A program made the position numbers and the translations under genes. A DNA stretch of 64,000 bases, taken from positions 5,947 to 69,946 of the forward strand of contig JBEKPZ010000016.1 of NCBI GenBank assembly GCA_049520215.1. Direction: 5' to 3'. Below, one piece after another: positions 1 to 7,447 of this stretch. The stretch is from Bog-159 sp049520215 (GTDB lineage: Bacteria; Acidobacteriota; Terriglobia; Bryobacterales; Bryobacteraceae). Each line of letters opens with the position of its first letter. Position 1 is the first letter of the stretch. The notes under the pieces are model-generated. The model saw only the letters and a program-made list of their open reading frames with translations. It had not been told where the DNA came from and searched no databases.

Positions 1-2
1 AC

Positions 3-217
3 GGTAGAGAGGATGCGGTCCAGGAAGCCATGTCCCTTTGGGAAGAGCGCGGCGGCGGCGGTTGGAAATCGTTGCGGCGGTCGAACAGGCAGAAGCGTCC
101 TTAGCGCGCGGCGAGGGCCCAGGATCAATGACGCGCGAAGGGGTGACGCAACTCACCGAGGACATTAAGCGGCGCGGCATGGCGCGGCTTTCCGCCGAGA
201 AGAACCTCCGCCGATGA
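3..217 (+). pseudogene. ParD-like antitoxin, 5' truncated and frameshifted
   Basis: Two frames join into one ParD/CopG-type antitoxin C-terminus. Positions 3-50 read GREDAVQEAMSLWEER; after the GGC run at about 50-60 the frame slips, and 62-217 continue LEIVAAVEQAEASLARGEG and end RLSAEKNLRR. The charged helical tail is typical of RHH antitoxins that pair with ParE. The ribbon-helix-helix N-terminus lies outside the window. The stop codon overlaps the ATG of the parE remnant (ATGA), so the two were a translationally coupled pair. The slip could be an assembly error at a GGC repeat. Confidence 0.6.
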
Positions 218-431
218 GCGAGTTCCGTCTTCCGCCCGAGGCGGAAGCCGAGCTTGATGGCATCTTGGATTTACATGGCCCGCGAGAGCGGCAGCATCGA
301 TATCGCCACTCGGGTGAGCGTCAACGAGTGCTTTTGGCTGCTGGCCCGGTATCCATACATGGGACGACGGCGCGACGATCTAGCTCCAGGTTTGCGCAGC
401 TTCGCGGCTGGCGATGCTGGCAATTGGCCAA
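214..431 (+). pseudogene. ParE/RelE-type toxin remnant, frameshifted and truncated
   Basis: The frame from ATG 214 reads MSEFRLPPEAEAELDGI, the start of ParE-family toxins. The next frame (about 263-420) continues IYMARESGSIDIATRV, then LLARYPYMGRRRDDL and GLRSFAAGD. At least one indel near 262 separates the halves. A further small deletion is likely near 320, where the helix linking RV to FWLLA is shorter than in the family. The final beta strands are absent: similarity stops after GD, where a palindromic repeat begins (432-449). The toxin is therefore almost certainly inactive. Identification rests on the family pattern from memory. Confidence 0.65.
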
Positions 432-449
432 CACAGGCTGAAGCCTGTG
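432..449. repeat. CACAGGC-TTCA-GCCTGTG palindrome
   Basis: Perfect 18-base palindrome (7-base arms, 4-base loop), directly between the ParE remnant and the stop codon of the symporter. The same sequence occurs inside a histidine kinase gene (61331-61348), and a 16-base version lies at the 3' end of a response regulator gene (42364-42379). It may act as a transcription end for the leftward symporter gene. Confidence 0.7.
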
Positions 450-2276
450 CTACCCCCGGAAATAGAGATAGCCGCCCAGGATGCAGACGAGCACGACGCC
501 GGAGGCGGCGACTTCTTTCCAGCCCCAGCCGGCGCGGGTTTTGCGGCGGTCTGCGTCGGTGGAGGTGGCGAAGGTCAGGCTTTGGATCTTCTGCATGTCC
601 GGCGGGGCCGTCGCGAAGCTCACCGCGACCATGACTATGGCCGAGACGATCGTGATCAGCACGCTGAAGTACTGGAAGTAGATGTTATTGACGATCCAGA
701 GGAACGATCCCGGCTGGTAGCCAGTAAACCCTCCCACACCGAGCGCCACCGGTGTATCGACCGTCATGCGGAAGATTCCGAGCGCGAAACCTACGATCAT
801 GGCCCAGAGAGCGCCCGGGCCGTTCATGCGCTTGAAGAAGACGCCGAGGAAGAACACGACGAAGATGGGCGGGGCCAGATAGCCTTGCACGGACTGCAGG
901 TAAATGTAAAGGCCACCCGCGTTCTTGATGACTGGAATCCAGGCCAGGGCGATCAAGACCATGACGGCGGTGGCGATGCGGCCGGTACGCACGAGTTGAT
1001 GCTGCGACGCCTGCGGCTTCCACTTCTGATACAGGTCGACGGTAAACAGCGTGGAGCAGGCGTTGAAGACGCCGGCCAGCGAGCCCATCAGGGCGGAGAG
1101 CAATCCGGCGACGACGATGCCGCGCAGCCCCGCGGGCAGGAGGTATTGGACCATCATGGGGAAGGCTGCATTGGAGAGCGCCGGAAGGGACTTGCCGTCG
1201 GGACCGATCATGGCAGTCAGTTCGGGAACCTTGCCGCTTTTGGCCAGGGCGTAACAGATGAGGCCCGGAATGATGAACAGATACACGGGGAACAGCTTGA
1301 GAAACGCGGCGAAGATGCTGCCGCGGCGGGCAACCTTCTCATTGGGTGCGCCCAGGGCGCGCTGCACGATGTATTGGTCGGTACACCAGTACCACATCCC
1401 GATGATGGGCGCGCAGAAGAGCATGCCGAGCCACGGGAAGTTATCGTTGAAATACCAGGCCTCCTTCACCACGTGGCCGGCGGCGTTGGTTTGCAGCACG
1501 GGCGCCCAGGTGCCTTGGACTCCGTGGGGGATGAGCGGCTTCCAGAGGTTGAACATATCGGAGCCGCACAAGTGGCGCAACTCGGTCCAGCCTCCCAGGC
1601 GGACGAGGCCGTAGGCGGTCAAAAGGAAGGAGCCGAGGATCAGGACGGTGACCTGTACGGCGTCGTTGTAGGCCACGGCGCGCATGCCGCCGAGGGTGGT
1701 GTAAAGGCCGGTGAGCAGGATCACCAACACGGAACCGATCCAGAAGCTGTCGATGTTGAAGCCGCCGATATGGAGCATCATCTCCGGGAACAGCGTGCCG
1801 AAGACCACGCCGCCGGCGAAGATGCCGACAGCGATCTTGGCGATGATGAAGGTGATGATGGAGACGATGGAGAGGACGTAGCGGGACTGCTCGTTGAAGC
1901 GGCGCTCCAGAAATTCCGGCATGGTGAAGACCATGGAGCGCATGTAGAAGGGCACGAAGACCCAGGCCAGCAGCAGCAGGCACCAGGCGTGGAGTTCATA
2001 GTGCGCCATGGCGACGCCGCTGGTGGCGCCGGAGCCTGCCAGTCCGACGATGTGTTCCGAGCCGATGTTGGAGGCGAAGATGGATGCGCCGATGACCCAC
2101 CAGCCCAGGTTGCGGCCGGCGAGGAAGTAATCGGTGGCGGAGTCTTTGGCGCGGCGGACCACCCAGGTGGCTACGCCTAACAGGATGCCGAAGTAGAGCG
2201 CGATCGTAAGCCAGTCGAGCGCGGTGAGGCGCGACTCGCGGGTTGCGGCAAGCAGCAACAGGGCTGGTGTCAACAT
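450..2276 (-). CDS. SGLT-type sodium:solute symporter (SSS family)
   Basis: 608-residue integral membrane protein of the solute:sodium symporter family. The segment ASIFASNIGSEHIVGLAG (about residues 65-82) is close to the SGLT/vSGLT signature around TM1-TM2, so a sugar or polyol substrate is more likely than proline or pantothenate. About 14 hydrophobic segments are visible, the usual number for SGLT-like members, and the length is normal. The ATG at 2276 follows an AGGAACTTCC stretch that gives only a modest ribosome site. The gene stands alone, leftward, with a palindrome at its stop codon. Substrate and ion stoichiometry cannot be read from the sequence. Confidence 0.9.
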   Translation of the reverse strand: MLTPALLLLAATRESRLTALDWLTIALYFGILLGVATWVVRRAKDSATDYFLAGRNLGWWVIGASIFASNIGSEHIVGLAGSGATSGVAMAHYELHAWCLLLLAWVFVPFYMRSMVFTMPEFLERRFNEQSRYVLSIVSIITFIIAKIAVGIFAGGVVFGTLFPEMMLHIGGFNIDSFWIGSVLVILLTGLYTTLGGMRAVAYNDAVQVTVLILGSFLLTAYGLVRLGGWTELRHLCGSDMFNLWKPLIPHGVQGTWAPVLQTNAAGHVVKEAWYFNDNFPWLGMLFCAPIIGMWYWCTDQYIVQRALGAPNEKVARRGSIFAAFLKLFPVYLFIIPGLICYALAKSGKVPELTAMIGPDGKSLPALSNAAFPMMVQYLLPAGLRGIVVAGLLSALMGSLAGVFNACSTLFTVDLYQKWKPQASQHQLVRTGRIATAVMVLIALAWIPVIKNAGGLYIYLQSVQGYLAPPIFVVFFLGVFFKRMNGPGALWAMIVGFALGIFRMTVDTPVALGVGGFTGYQPGSFLWIVNNIYFQYFSVLITIVSAIVMVAVSFATAPPDMQKIQSLTFATSTDADRRKTRAGWGWKEVAASGVVLVCILGGYLYFRG

Positions 2277-2378
2277 CGTTTGGAAGTTCCTCTCTAGTTC
2301 CTACTTAGTTGGTTTTCGACCCGGAAGCCCGATTATACTGCGCTTACGCAAGTTCGCGCCGTCCGCATTCCGGATTTC

Positions 2379-2417
2379 ACGCAAAGACGCAAAGGGACCG
2401 CAAAGTGCGCAAAGAAC
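2379..2417. repeat. Degenerate CGCAAAG tandem repeat
   Basis: CACGCAAAGACGCAAAGGGA followed by CCGCAAAG and TGCGCAAAG: at least four imperfect copies of a short CGCAAAG unit, between the symporter start and the end of the MFS gene. A related stretch appears at about 17155-17190. No coding function is evident. Confidence 0.5.
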
Positions 2418-2427
2418 CAGAGAAAAG

Positions 2428-3711
2428 TCATTTGGCGCGCTCCAGGCGGCCTCCTTCGCGGCGGTCGGCGCGCAGGAGCAGCAGGGAGAAGATCAGGCCG
2501 CAGAAGCCGAGGGCGGCGAACATGATCTGGCTGGCGGTGTAGCCGTGCGTGGCGTCGCGCAGCGCGCCGTTGGCGACGGGGTAGGCAGCGAGTCCCAGGT
2601 TTTGGATGGCGGTCATCAGGCCGAAGGCTGTGCCGACGCAGCGGGCCTCCACGATGAGCGGTACCGACGGCCAGATGCAGGCGGGGACCAGGACGAAAGC
2701 TGCGCCCAGCACGATCATGGAGAGGACCGGCGAGATATGCGTCAGGCCAAGGAGCAGATGCGCGGGAACGATGAGCAGCGAGCCCACGACCATAAGGGTG
2801 GCGCGGCGGCCCACGCGATCGACAAACTTGCCGGCGAAGGGCGCGAGCACCATGGAGGCCGCGATGATGATGGAGGTGACCCCCTGGGCGGTGGTGAACA
2901 AATGCGTGAAATTGAAGAACACGCCGGAGAAGAAGCCGAGGCCTTCAGCGGATGCCATGGGCATGTTCCACTTGTCGTGGAAAAAGTCGGTGGCCAGCGC
3001 GGTGAAGGGGAAGATGGCGGAGTAGAAGGTGACGCAGATGCCGACGGCGTACCAGTAAGAGGGCCGGAACTTGCCGACATCGCTCCAGGCGATCTTGTCG
3101 CCGGAGCCGGCTTCGGGCAGTTTCAGGATGGGCTCGGCGTGGCGATCCATGAGTGTGTAGATCCAGTTGCAGAGCAGGCTGAAGAGGCACAGCGCGGCGG
3201 CGACCCATAGCGCTCCGCGCCAACCGAAACGGGTGGCCAGCAGTTCTTCGGTGTTGAAGGAGAACAGGGTGCCGAGACGCGCGATGGTGAGGGTGATGCC
3301 GAATGCCATGGCCAGTTCCTTGCCGGTGAACCAGCGCGCAATGATGGCGCTTTGGGCCACGATCATGGACTCGGAGCCGATGCCGAACAGGACGCGGCCG
3401 GCATCGAGGACGGCCAAGCTGGGCGCCCGCGCGACCATGGCGGCGCCGGCCACCACGAAGCCGGAGAAGATCAGGCTGGCGCGGCGGACGCCGACACGAT
3501 CGATGAGGACGCCTCCGGCCCCAACCGCGACGACGGCGGCGACGCTGTACATCATGTACATGGTGCCGATGGCGGCGCGGTCGGTGTGGAATACCTGAAT
3601 GAGGGTGGTCTCGATGGCGCCGACGCTATCGTAAGCGAAGTAGCTGCCGAAAGCCATCAGGGCAGCGAAGGCCAGGATGATGAAACGGTAGGGTCTTTCC
3701 GTTGGAGACAT
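2428..3711 (-). CDS. MFS transporter, MFSD1-like
   Basis: 427-residue major facilitator with about 12 hydrophobic segments in two halves. The loop GGVLIDRVGVRRASLIFSG (about residues 65-84) is the MFS loop 2-3 motif, and the second half has the equivalent GKFVDRVGRRATL. The FGIGSESMIVAQSAIIARWF region resembles eukaryotic MFSD1 and its bacterial relatives. Substrate unknown. It starts at ATG 3711, 69 bases from the divergent hydrolase gene, so the two probably share the region holding a heptamer repeat. Confidence 0.85.
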   Translation of the reverse strand: MSPTERPYRFIILAFAALMAFGSYFAYDSVGAIETTLIQVFHTDRAAIGTMYMMYSVAAVVAVGAGGVLIDRVGVRRASLIFSGFVVAGAAMVARAPSLAVLDAGRVLFGIGSESMIVAQSAIIARWFTGKELAMAFGITLTIARLGTLFSFNTEELLATRFGWRGALWVAAALCLFSLLCNWIYTLMDRHAEPILKLPEAGSGDKIAWSDVGKFRPSYWYAVGICVTFYSAIFPFTALATDFFHDKWNMPMASAEGLGFFSGVFFNFTHLFTTAQGVTSIIIAASMVLAPFAGKFVDRVGRRATLMVVGSLLIVPAHLLLGLTHISPVLSMIVLGAAFVLVPACIWPSVPLIVEARCVGTAFGLMTAIQNLGLAAYPVANGALRDATHGYTASQIMFAALGFCGLIFSLLLLRADRREGGRLERAK

Positions 3712-3740
3712 GGATCTGGGAGTATAACAGAAGGCGTGAA

Positions 3741-3780
3741 GCAGAAGTCAGAAGTCAGAAGTCAGAAGTCAGGAGACAGA
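3741..3780. repeat. AGAAGTC heptamer tandem repeat
   Basis: Four consecutive copies of AGAAGTC followed by a variant AGGAGAC, ending immediately before ATG 3781. The variant copy creates AGGAG five bases upstream of the start, a good Shine-Dalgarno. The same family lies at 25217-25269 and 29861-29910. The unit is too short, and spacers are absent, so this is not CRISPR. Confidence 0.85.
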
Positions 3781-5880
3781 ATGACACGGCGACAGTTGTT
3801 GTCGGTACCGGCTTCGGTGGTTTTGGCGGGACGGGCGGCTCGGGGCCAGGCTGGTTTTCCGGGGGTGGGGTATCGCGAGTATGCTCGCGCGCTGCCGGAT
3901 TACTTGCGGGATTTGGCGGCTCGGTCGTATGAGGCTCGTAATCGGGAGATTGCGAAGTTGACGTCGGCGGAGGCGATTGGCGCGCGGCAGCGGTGGGTGC
4001 GCGAGACGTTTTGGAAACTGGCGGGCGGTTTGCCGCAGCGGAGTCCACTCAACACGCGCACGGTGGGCGGATTCGCGCGCGCGGGATACCGGCTGGAGAA
4101 GCTGGTGTACGAGAGTGTGCCCAACTTCCCCATTGCGGCGAATCTGTACATTCCGACTACGGGAAAGCCTCCTTTTCCGGGCGTTCTGTTTCAGATGGGC
4201 CACACGCGCAATGGGAAGGCGGGCGAGACGTATCAGCGCTGCTGCCAGGGCCTGGTGAAGCTGGGCTACCTGGTGCTGGGATTCGACCCGATGGGGCAGG
4301 GCGAGCGGGTTTATTATCCGGACACGGGCGGCGTGCGGAGCCGCCTGGCATCGCCCGATAGCGAGCACACGACGCCGGGCAAGCAGATGCTGCTGGACGG
4401 CGATACGGCGACGCGGATGCAGGTGTGGGACGCGGTGCGCAGCCTGGACGTGCTGGCGGGGCACCCGCTGGTGGATGCGGGGCGGCTGGCATCTACGGGG
4501 CAATCGGGAGGCGGCACGCTGACCATGCTGCTGGCGGCGGTGGATGACCGGCTGGCGGCGGCCGCGGTGGCGAGCGGCAACACGGAGAACGTGGCCTGCG
4601 CAAACTTCAATCCGCCGGGGGCGACCGACGACGCGGAGCAGAACCTGATTGGCTCGGGTCCGCTGGGGTTCGACCGATGGGACCTGCTGTATCCGCTGGC
4701 ACCCAAGCCGCTGCTGATTTCGGTGAGCGACCTGGATTTCTTCAACACGTATTCGTCGGAATACATTCGCAATGGTTGGGAGGAGTTCAAGAAGCTGCGG
4801 GCGGTGTATGCGGTGCTGGGCGCGGCGGACCGGTTGGCTTGGGTGGATACGCCGCTGCCGCACGGATTAGCTTACGATTCGCGCATGCAGATCTACAACT
4901 GGTTTGGGCGGTGGCTGAAGGACGAGGCGGCGCCGGTGACCGAAGAGCCCGCGACGGAACCCGAGAAAGACCAGACGCTGTGGGTGTCGGAGAGCGGCAG
5001 CATGGTGCGGTCGTTTCATAGCGAGACGCCGTTCACGTTGAATCGCGCGCGGCAGGTGATGGTTCGGCCGGCGCCTTTGAGCGAACTGATCGGCGCGGAA
5101 CGTCCGCGGGATGGCTTGCAGCCGGTGGTGCTGCGGCGCGCGGCGTGGCGCGGGATTAGCGTGGAGGCGCTGGAGGTGGAGAGCGCGGCGCGCGTGAGGG
5201 CGCCGGCTTGGTTGTATCTGCCGGTCGAGCGGACGGGCCAGGTGCTGCTGATCTTGGATGCGGCGGGCCGCGATGGGCGCTGGCAGGAGGGCGGCTTGTA
5301 TCACACGCTGGCGCAACGCGGGTACGCGGTGTGCGCGGCGGACGTGCGCGGCGTGGGGGATTTGGCGCCGGAGATCGGGCGAGGAGCGGCCGATTATGCG
5401 CGGTCCCACGCGGATGAGGAGGACTATGCTTGGGCGTCGCTGATCCTGGGCAAGCCGCTTGCGGGGCAACGCGCGACCGATATTCTGGCGTTGACGGCGG
5501 CGTTGCGGGCACATCCGGCGCTGCGGGGACTGACGCTGAAAGTCGCGGCGCAGGGGCGGTTGACCGTGCCGGCGCTGTTCGCCGCGGCGATGGATCCCGC
5601 GATCGGCGAGTTGTATCTGGCTGGCGGATTGATTTCTTTCCAGAGCGTTGTGGAGACTGAGCGCTACAGTGCGCCATTCGGCAGTTTCGTGTTCGGCATA
5701 TTGCAGCACACGGATCTGCCGGACGTGGCGGCGGCGCTGGCTCCGCGGCGCGTGTGCCTGGCGGGCGCGGTGGATGCGGCGGGGGGCACGCTGGACGTGG
5801 CGGCGGTGCGCGCGGCGTATGGCGGCGAGCATGTCTTGGTTCGCGCGGAGGCTAAGTGGGACGCGGAGGCGTTGGGATGA
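3781..5880 (+). CDS. Exported tandem alpha/beta hydrolase (acetyl xylan esterase / dienelactone hydrolase type)
   Basis: 699 residues. The N-terminus MTRRQLLSVPASVVLAG has a twin-arginine-like start and a hydrophobic stretch, so export is likely. Residues about 90-380 form an alpha/beta hydrolase: an oxyanion-side FPGVLFQMGHTRNGK, and the nucleophile elbow STGQSGGG (GxSxG). A second, weaker hydrolase-like half follows (about 440-690) with YAVCAADVRGVGD, but at the expected elbow it reads KVAAQGRLTV with no serine, so this half looks catalytically dead. The start at 3781 is set by AGGAG five bases upstream, inside the heptamer repeat. An ester of a plant polysaccharide is a plausible substrate; this is inference. 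Confidence 0.8.
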   Translation: MTRRQLLSVPASVVLAGRAARGQAGFPGVGYREYARALPDYLRDLAARSYEARNREIAKLTSAEAIGARQRWVRETFWKLAGGLPQRSPLNTRTVGGFARAGYRLEKLVYESVPNFPIAANLYIPTTGKPPFPGVLFQMGHTRNGKAGETYQRCCQGLVKLGYLVLGFDPMGQGERVYYPDTGGVRSRLASPDSEHTTPGKQMLLDGDTATRMQVWDAVRSLDVLAGHPLVDAGRLASTGQSGGGTLTMLLAAVDDRLAAAAVASGNTENVACANFNPPGATDDAEQNLIGSGPLGFDRWDLLYPLAPKPLLISVSDLDFFNTYSSEYIRNGWEEFKKLRAVYAVLGAADRLAWVDTPLPHGLAYDSRMQIYNWFGRWLKDEAAPVTEEPATEPEKDQTLWVSESGSMVRSFHSETPFTLNRARQVMVRPAPLSELIGAERPRDGLQPVVLRRAAWRGISVEALEVESAARVRAPAWLYLPVERTGQVLLILDAAGRDGRWQEGGLYHTLAQRGYAVCAADVRGVGDLAPEIGRGAADYARSHADEEDYAWASLILGKPLAGQRATDILALTAALRAHPALRGLTLKVAAQGRLTVPALFAAAMDPAIGELYLAGGLISFQSVVETERYSAPFGSFVFGILQHTDLPDVAAALAPRRVCLAGAVDAAGGTLDVAAVRAAYGGEHVLVRAEAKWDAEALG

Positions 5881-5904
5881 ATGGCTCGCCGATTCGGTGT
5901 GCAA

Positions 5905-6423
5905 TCAATGTGTCTGCACCGAAACCCAACTCTTCACCATCGTTTGGAACGTCTTCGGCACAAACGGCTTGGCGATGAACCCTGAGAAGCCTGCCCGCCA
6001 CGCGGCGCCGGCTTTTTCCGCGCTGGCCGTTAGAGCGACGATCGGTATGTGAGGGTAGCCATACCACCCGCGCACAACCCGGGCGATCTCCAGCCCGCTG
6101 CGATCCGGCAGCCCCAGATCCACTAACAGCAAACGCGGGCGAGTCTCCCGCAAAGCTAAGATGGCGCCCTCGCAACTATCCACGGCAAGCAGACCAATAC
6201 TCGCCGATTCCAGCAGAAACCGCACCATGCTGATATTGGACGGATCGTCCTCGACCAGGCATACGTCAACGTGTTTGGCTGTCCCCCGCGCCTGCCGGCG
6301 GGCGCTCCAGGCGTATTCCAACTCCATCGGATTCATAGTCATCGCGCGTACCAGGCGTCGCACCTCGGGGTCCGGATGATCGACCGGCTGCCGCTGTTGC
6401 TCATTAAGAAGAAATGTGTCCAT
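5905..6423 (-). CDS. Receiver-domain response regulator (no output domain)
   Basis: 172 residues from ATG 6423; a TTG at 6474 would add 17 residues, but the ATG has GGGTGA just upstream. Residues 1-50 are a polar N-terminal extension. About 53-170 is a CheY-like receiver: acidic pair in LVEDD (59-60), phospho-acceptor D102 in LLLVDLGLPDRSG, switch Thr/Ser in ALTAS, and lysine in FIAKPF. There is no DNA-binding or enzyme domain, so it would act by protein contact or as a phosphate sink. No kinase adjoins it. It is convergent with the hydrolase gene, with 24 bases between them. Confidence 0.85.
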   Translation of the reverse strand: MDTFLLNEQQRQPVDHPDPEVRRLVRAMTMNPMELEYAWSARRQARGTAKHVDVCLVEDDPSNISMVRFLLESASIGLLAVDSCEGAILALRETRPRLLLVDLGLPDRSGLEIARVVRGWYGYPHIPIVALTASAEKAGAAWRAGFSGFIAKPFVPKTFQTMVKSWVSVQTH

Positions 6424-6479
6424 ATTGTCACCCACGAGCCTCTCATCGGCAGAATCATAGCCGGATTGCGCCAAACTTA

Positions 6480-6522
6480 GTGGGGCAGGCTCTCAGCCTG
6501 CGGCGGCCTCTCAGGCCGCCCG
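6480..6522. repeat. Modular palindromic repeat (GTGGGGC type)
   Basis: Begins GTGGGGC and contains two hairpin modules with the same TCTCA loop: GCAGGC-TCTCA-GCCTGC and GGCGGCC-TCTCA-GGCCGCC. The 3' CCCCAC bracket seen in other copies is missing. It lies between the receiver gene and the toxin-antitoxin locus. Confidence 0.8.
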
Positions 6523-6647
6523 CAACCCATTGAAATTAAATCTCTTATATAGAAACCGCACTAAGCGTACAATAATCGGCTACCTCAGTCGCCTGCGCAT
6601 GCGGGAACCGCCCGGAGACGCTATACTCAAAGCGCAAGAGGTGATCC

Positions 6648-6848
6648 GTGGACAGGCGCAATGATCCCCGCTACAACTTCGATGCCCATCCGACACTAGA
6701 CGAGCTAATCGCCCAGCAGGGCAAGGGTCCCGTTACCGATGTGCAAGCCCTGCACGGGAACTTCTGGCCCGAGGATGAACGAATCGAGGACTTCCTGGCG
6801 GCCCTCCATGAATGGCGCGGCCACAAGAAAGCCGACCCCACCGCATGA
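6648..6848 (+). CDS. Small antitoxin of a PIN-domain toxin-antitoxin pair
   Basis: 66 residues from GTG 6648, with GAGGTGAT a few bases upstream as ribosome site. The acidic, Trp-containing sequence (HPTLDELIAQQG near residue 14, FWPEDERIEDFLAALHEWR near 39) has no obvious DNA-binding fold and would wrap or block the toxin. A possible -10 TATACT lies at about 6620. The stop overlaps the toxin ATG as ATGA, the usual coupling in such pairs. The antitoxin role is inferred from size and position; I cannot name its family. Confidence 0.65.
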   Translation: MDRRNDPRYNFDAHPTLDELIAQQGKGPVTDVQALHGNFWPEDERIEDFLAALHEWRGHKKADPTA

Positions 6849-7244
6849 GCAGCGTCGTCTTGACACGGACGTCGTCTCCTTCGTTTTCAAGAACCATCCG
6901 ATTGGCCGCCAGTATGACGCCGACCTCGCCGATCGGACGCTGATCGTCTCTTTCATGACCTTGGCCGAATTGGATCGGTGGACGATCCAGTCGAAGTGGA
7001 GCGAGGCTCGCCGGAATTGGCTGCGTCTTTACTTGGAATCATTCGTGCTTATGCCATATGATCGCGCCCTCTGCGCAAAGTGGGCCGAGGTGACCGTCGC
7101 CGCGCAGACAAGCGGATACCGGATTGAATGCGCGGACGCCTGGATCGCGGCTACGGCGCTCCTCTACGACTTGCCCCTTGTTACCCACAACCGCGGCGAC
7201 TATCGAGGGGTGCCGGCCTCGTGCTGATCTCCCATAGCTTGTAA
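6845..7244 (+). pseudogene. VapC-like PIN-domain toxin with two frameshifts
   Basis: ATG 6845 gives MSSVVL, then the frame fails. Adding one G at about 6864 restores DTDVVSFVFKNHPIG and a complete PIN domain: TLAELDR (acidic), IECADAWIAATAL (acidic) and THNRGDY (acidic). Near 7212 a second missing base (CCGGCC where the family has GLVL) turns the expected tail GLVLISHSL into PASC. Both lesions look like single-G losses in short G runs. PIN toxins are Mg-dependent RNases. As it stands the gene cannot make the intact enzyme. Confidence 0.75.
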
Positions 7245-7266
7245 GGGGGACTGCGCAGGCGCCAAT

Positions 7267-7419
7267 ATGGCCCTAGCCCTGGTCAAAGAGGATTCCAGCT
7301 TAGCGAGCCGCCAGCCTGTATTGCGCTGCCTCACTGGTGATCGATCGTCCGTACCGGCCACCCGGCTGCGAGAGGCCATCGCCCGGCTCAGTCCCCTGGC
7401 CACCGAAATGTTTTTCTAG
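7267..7419 (+). pseudogene. ECF sigma-factor fragment
   Basis: A 50-codon frame whose second half, LREAIARLSPLATEMFF, matches LRQAVARLSPRAAEMFALRFF in the sigma factor at 9893-10504, and whose middle ASRQP recalls the SRQAAP linker there. It covers only the start of region 4 and ends in TAG before the helix-turn-helix. It is best read as a decayed piece of a second sigma gene of the same family, left in a short degenerate stretch between a broken toxin and a broken glycosyltransferase. Confidence 0.5.
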
Positions 7420-7447
7420 ATTATGGGTTCTCAGGGGACTAAGCCGA

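Noticed and set aside
414..2180. Long plus-strand open frame opposite the symporter gene
   Set aside because: It is the antisense of a clear SSS transporter; its protein is rich in D, G, H and Q with no domains, as expected from a high-GC gene read backwards.
3741..3780. Possible CRISPR array
   Set aside because: Units are seven bases with no spacers; a simple tandem repeat.
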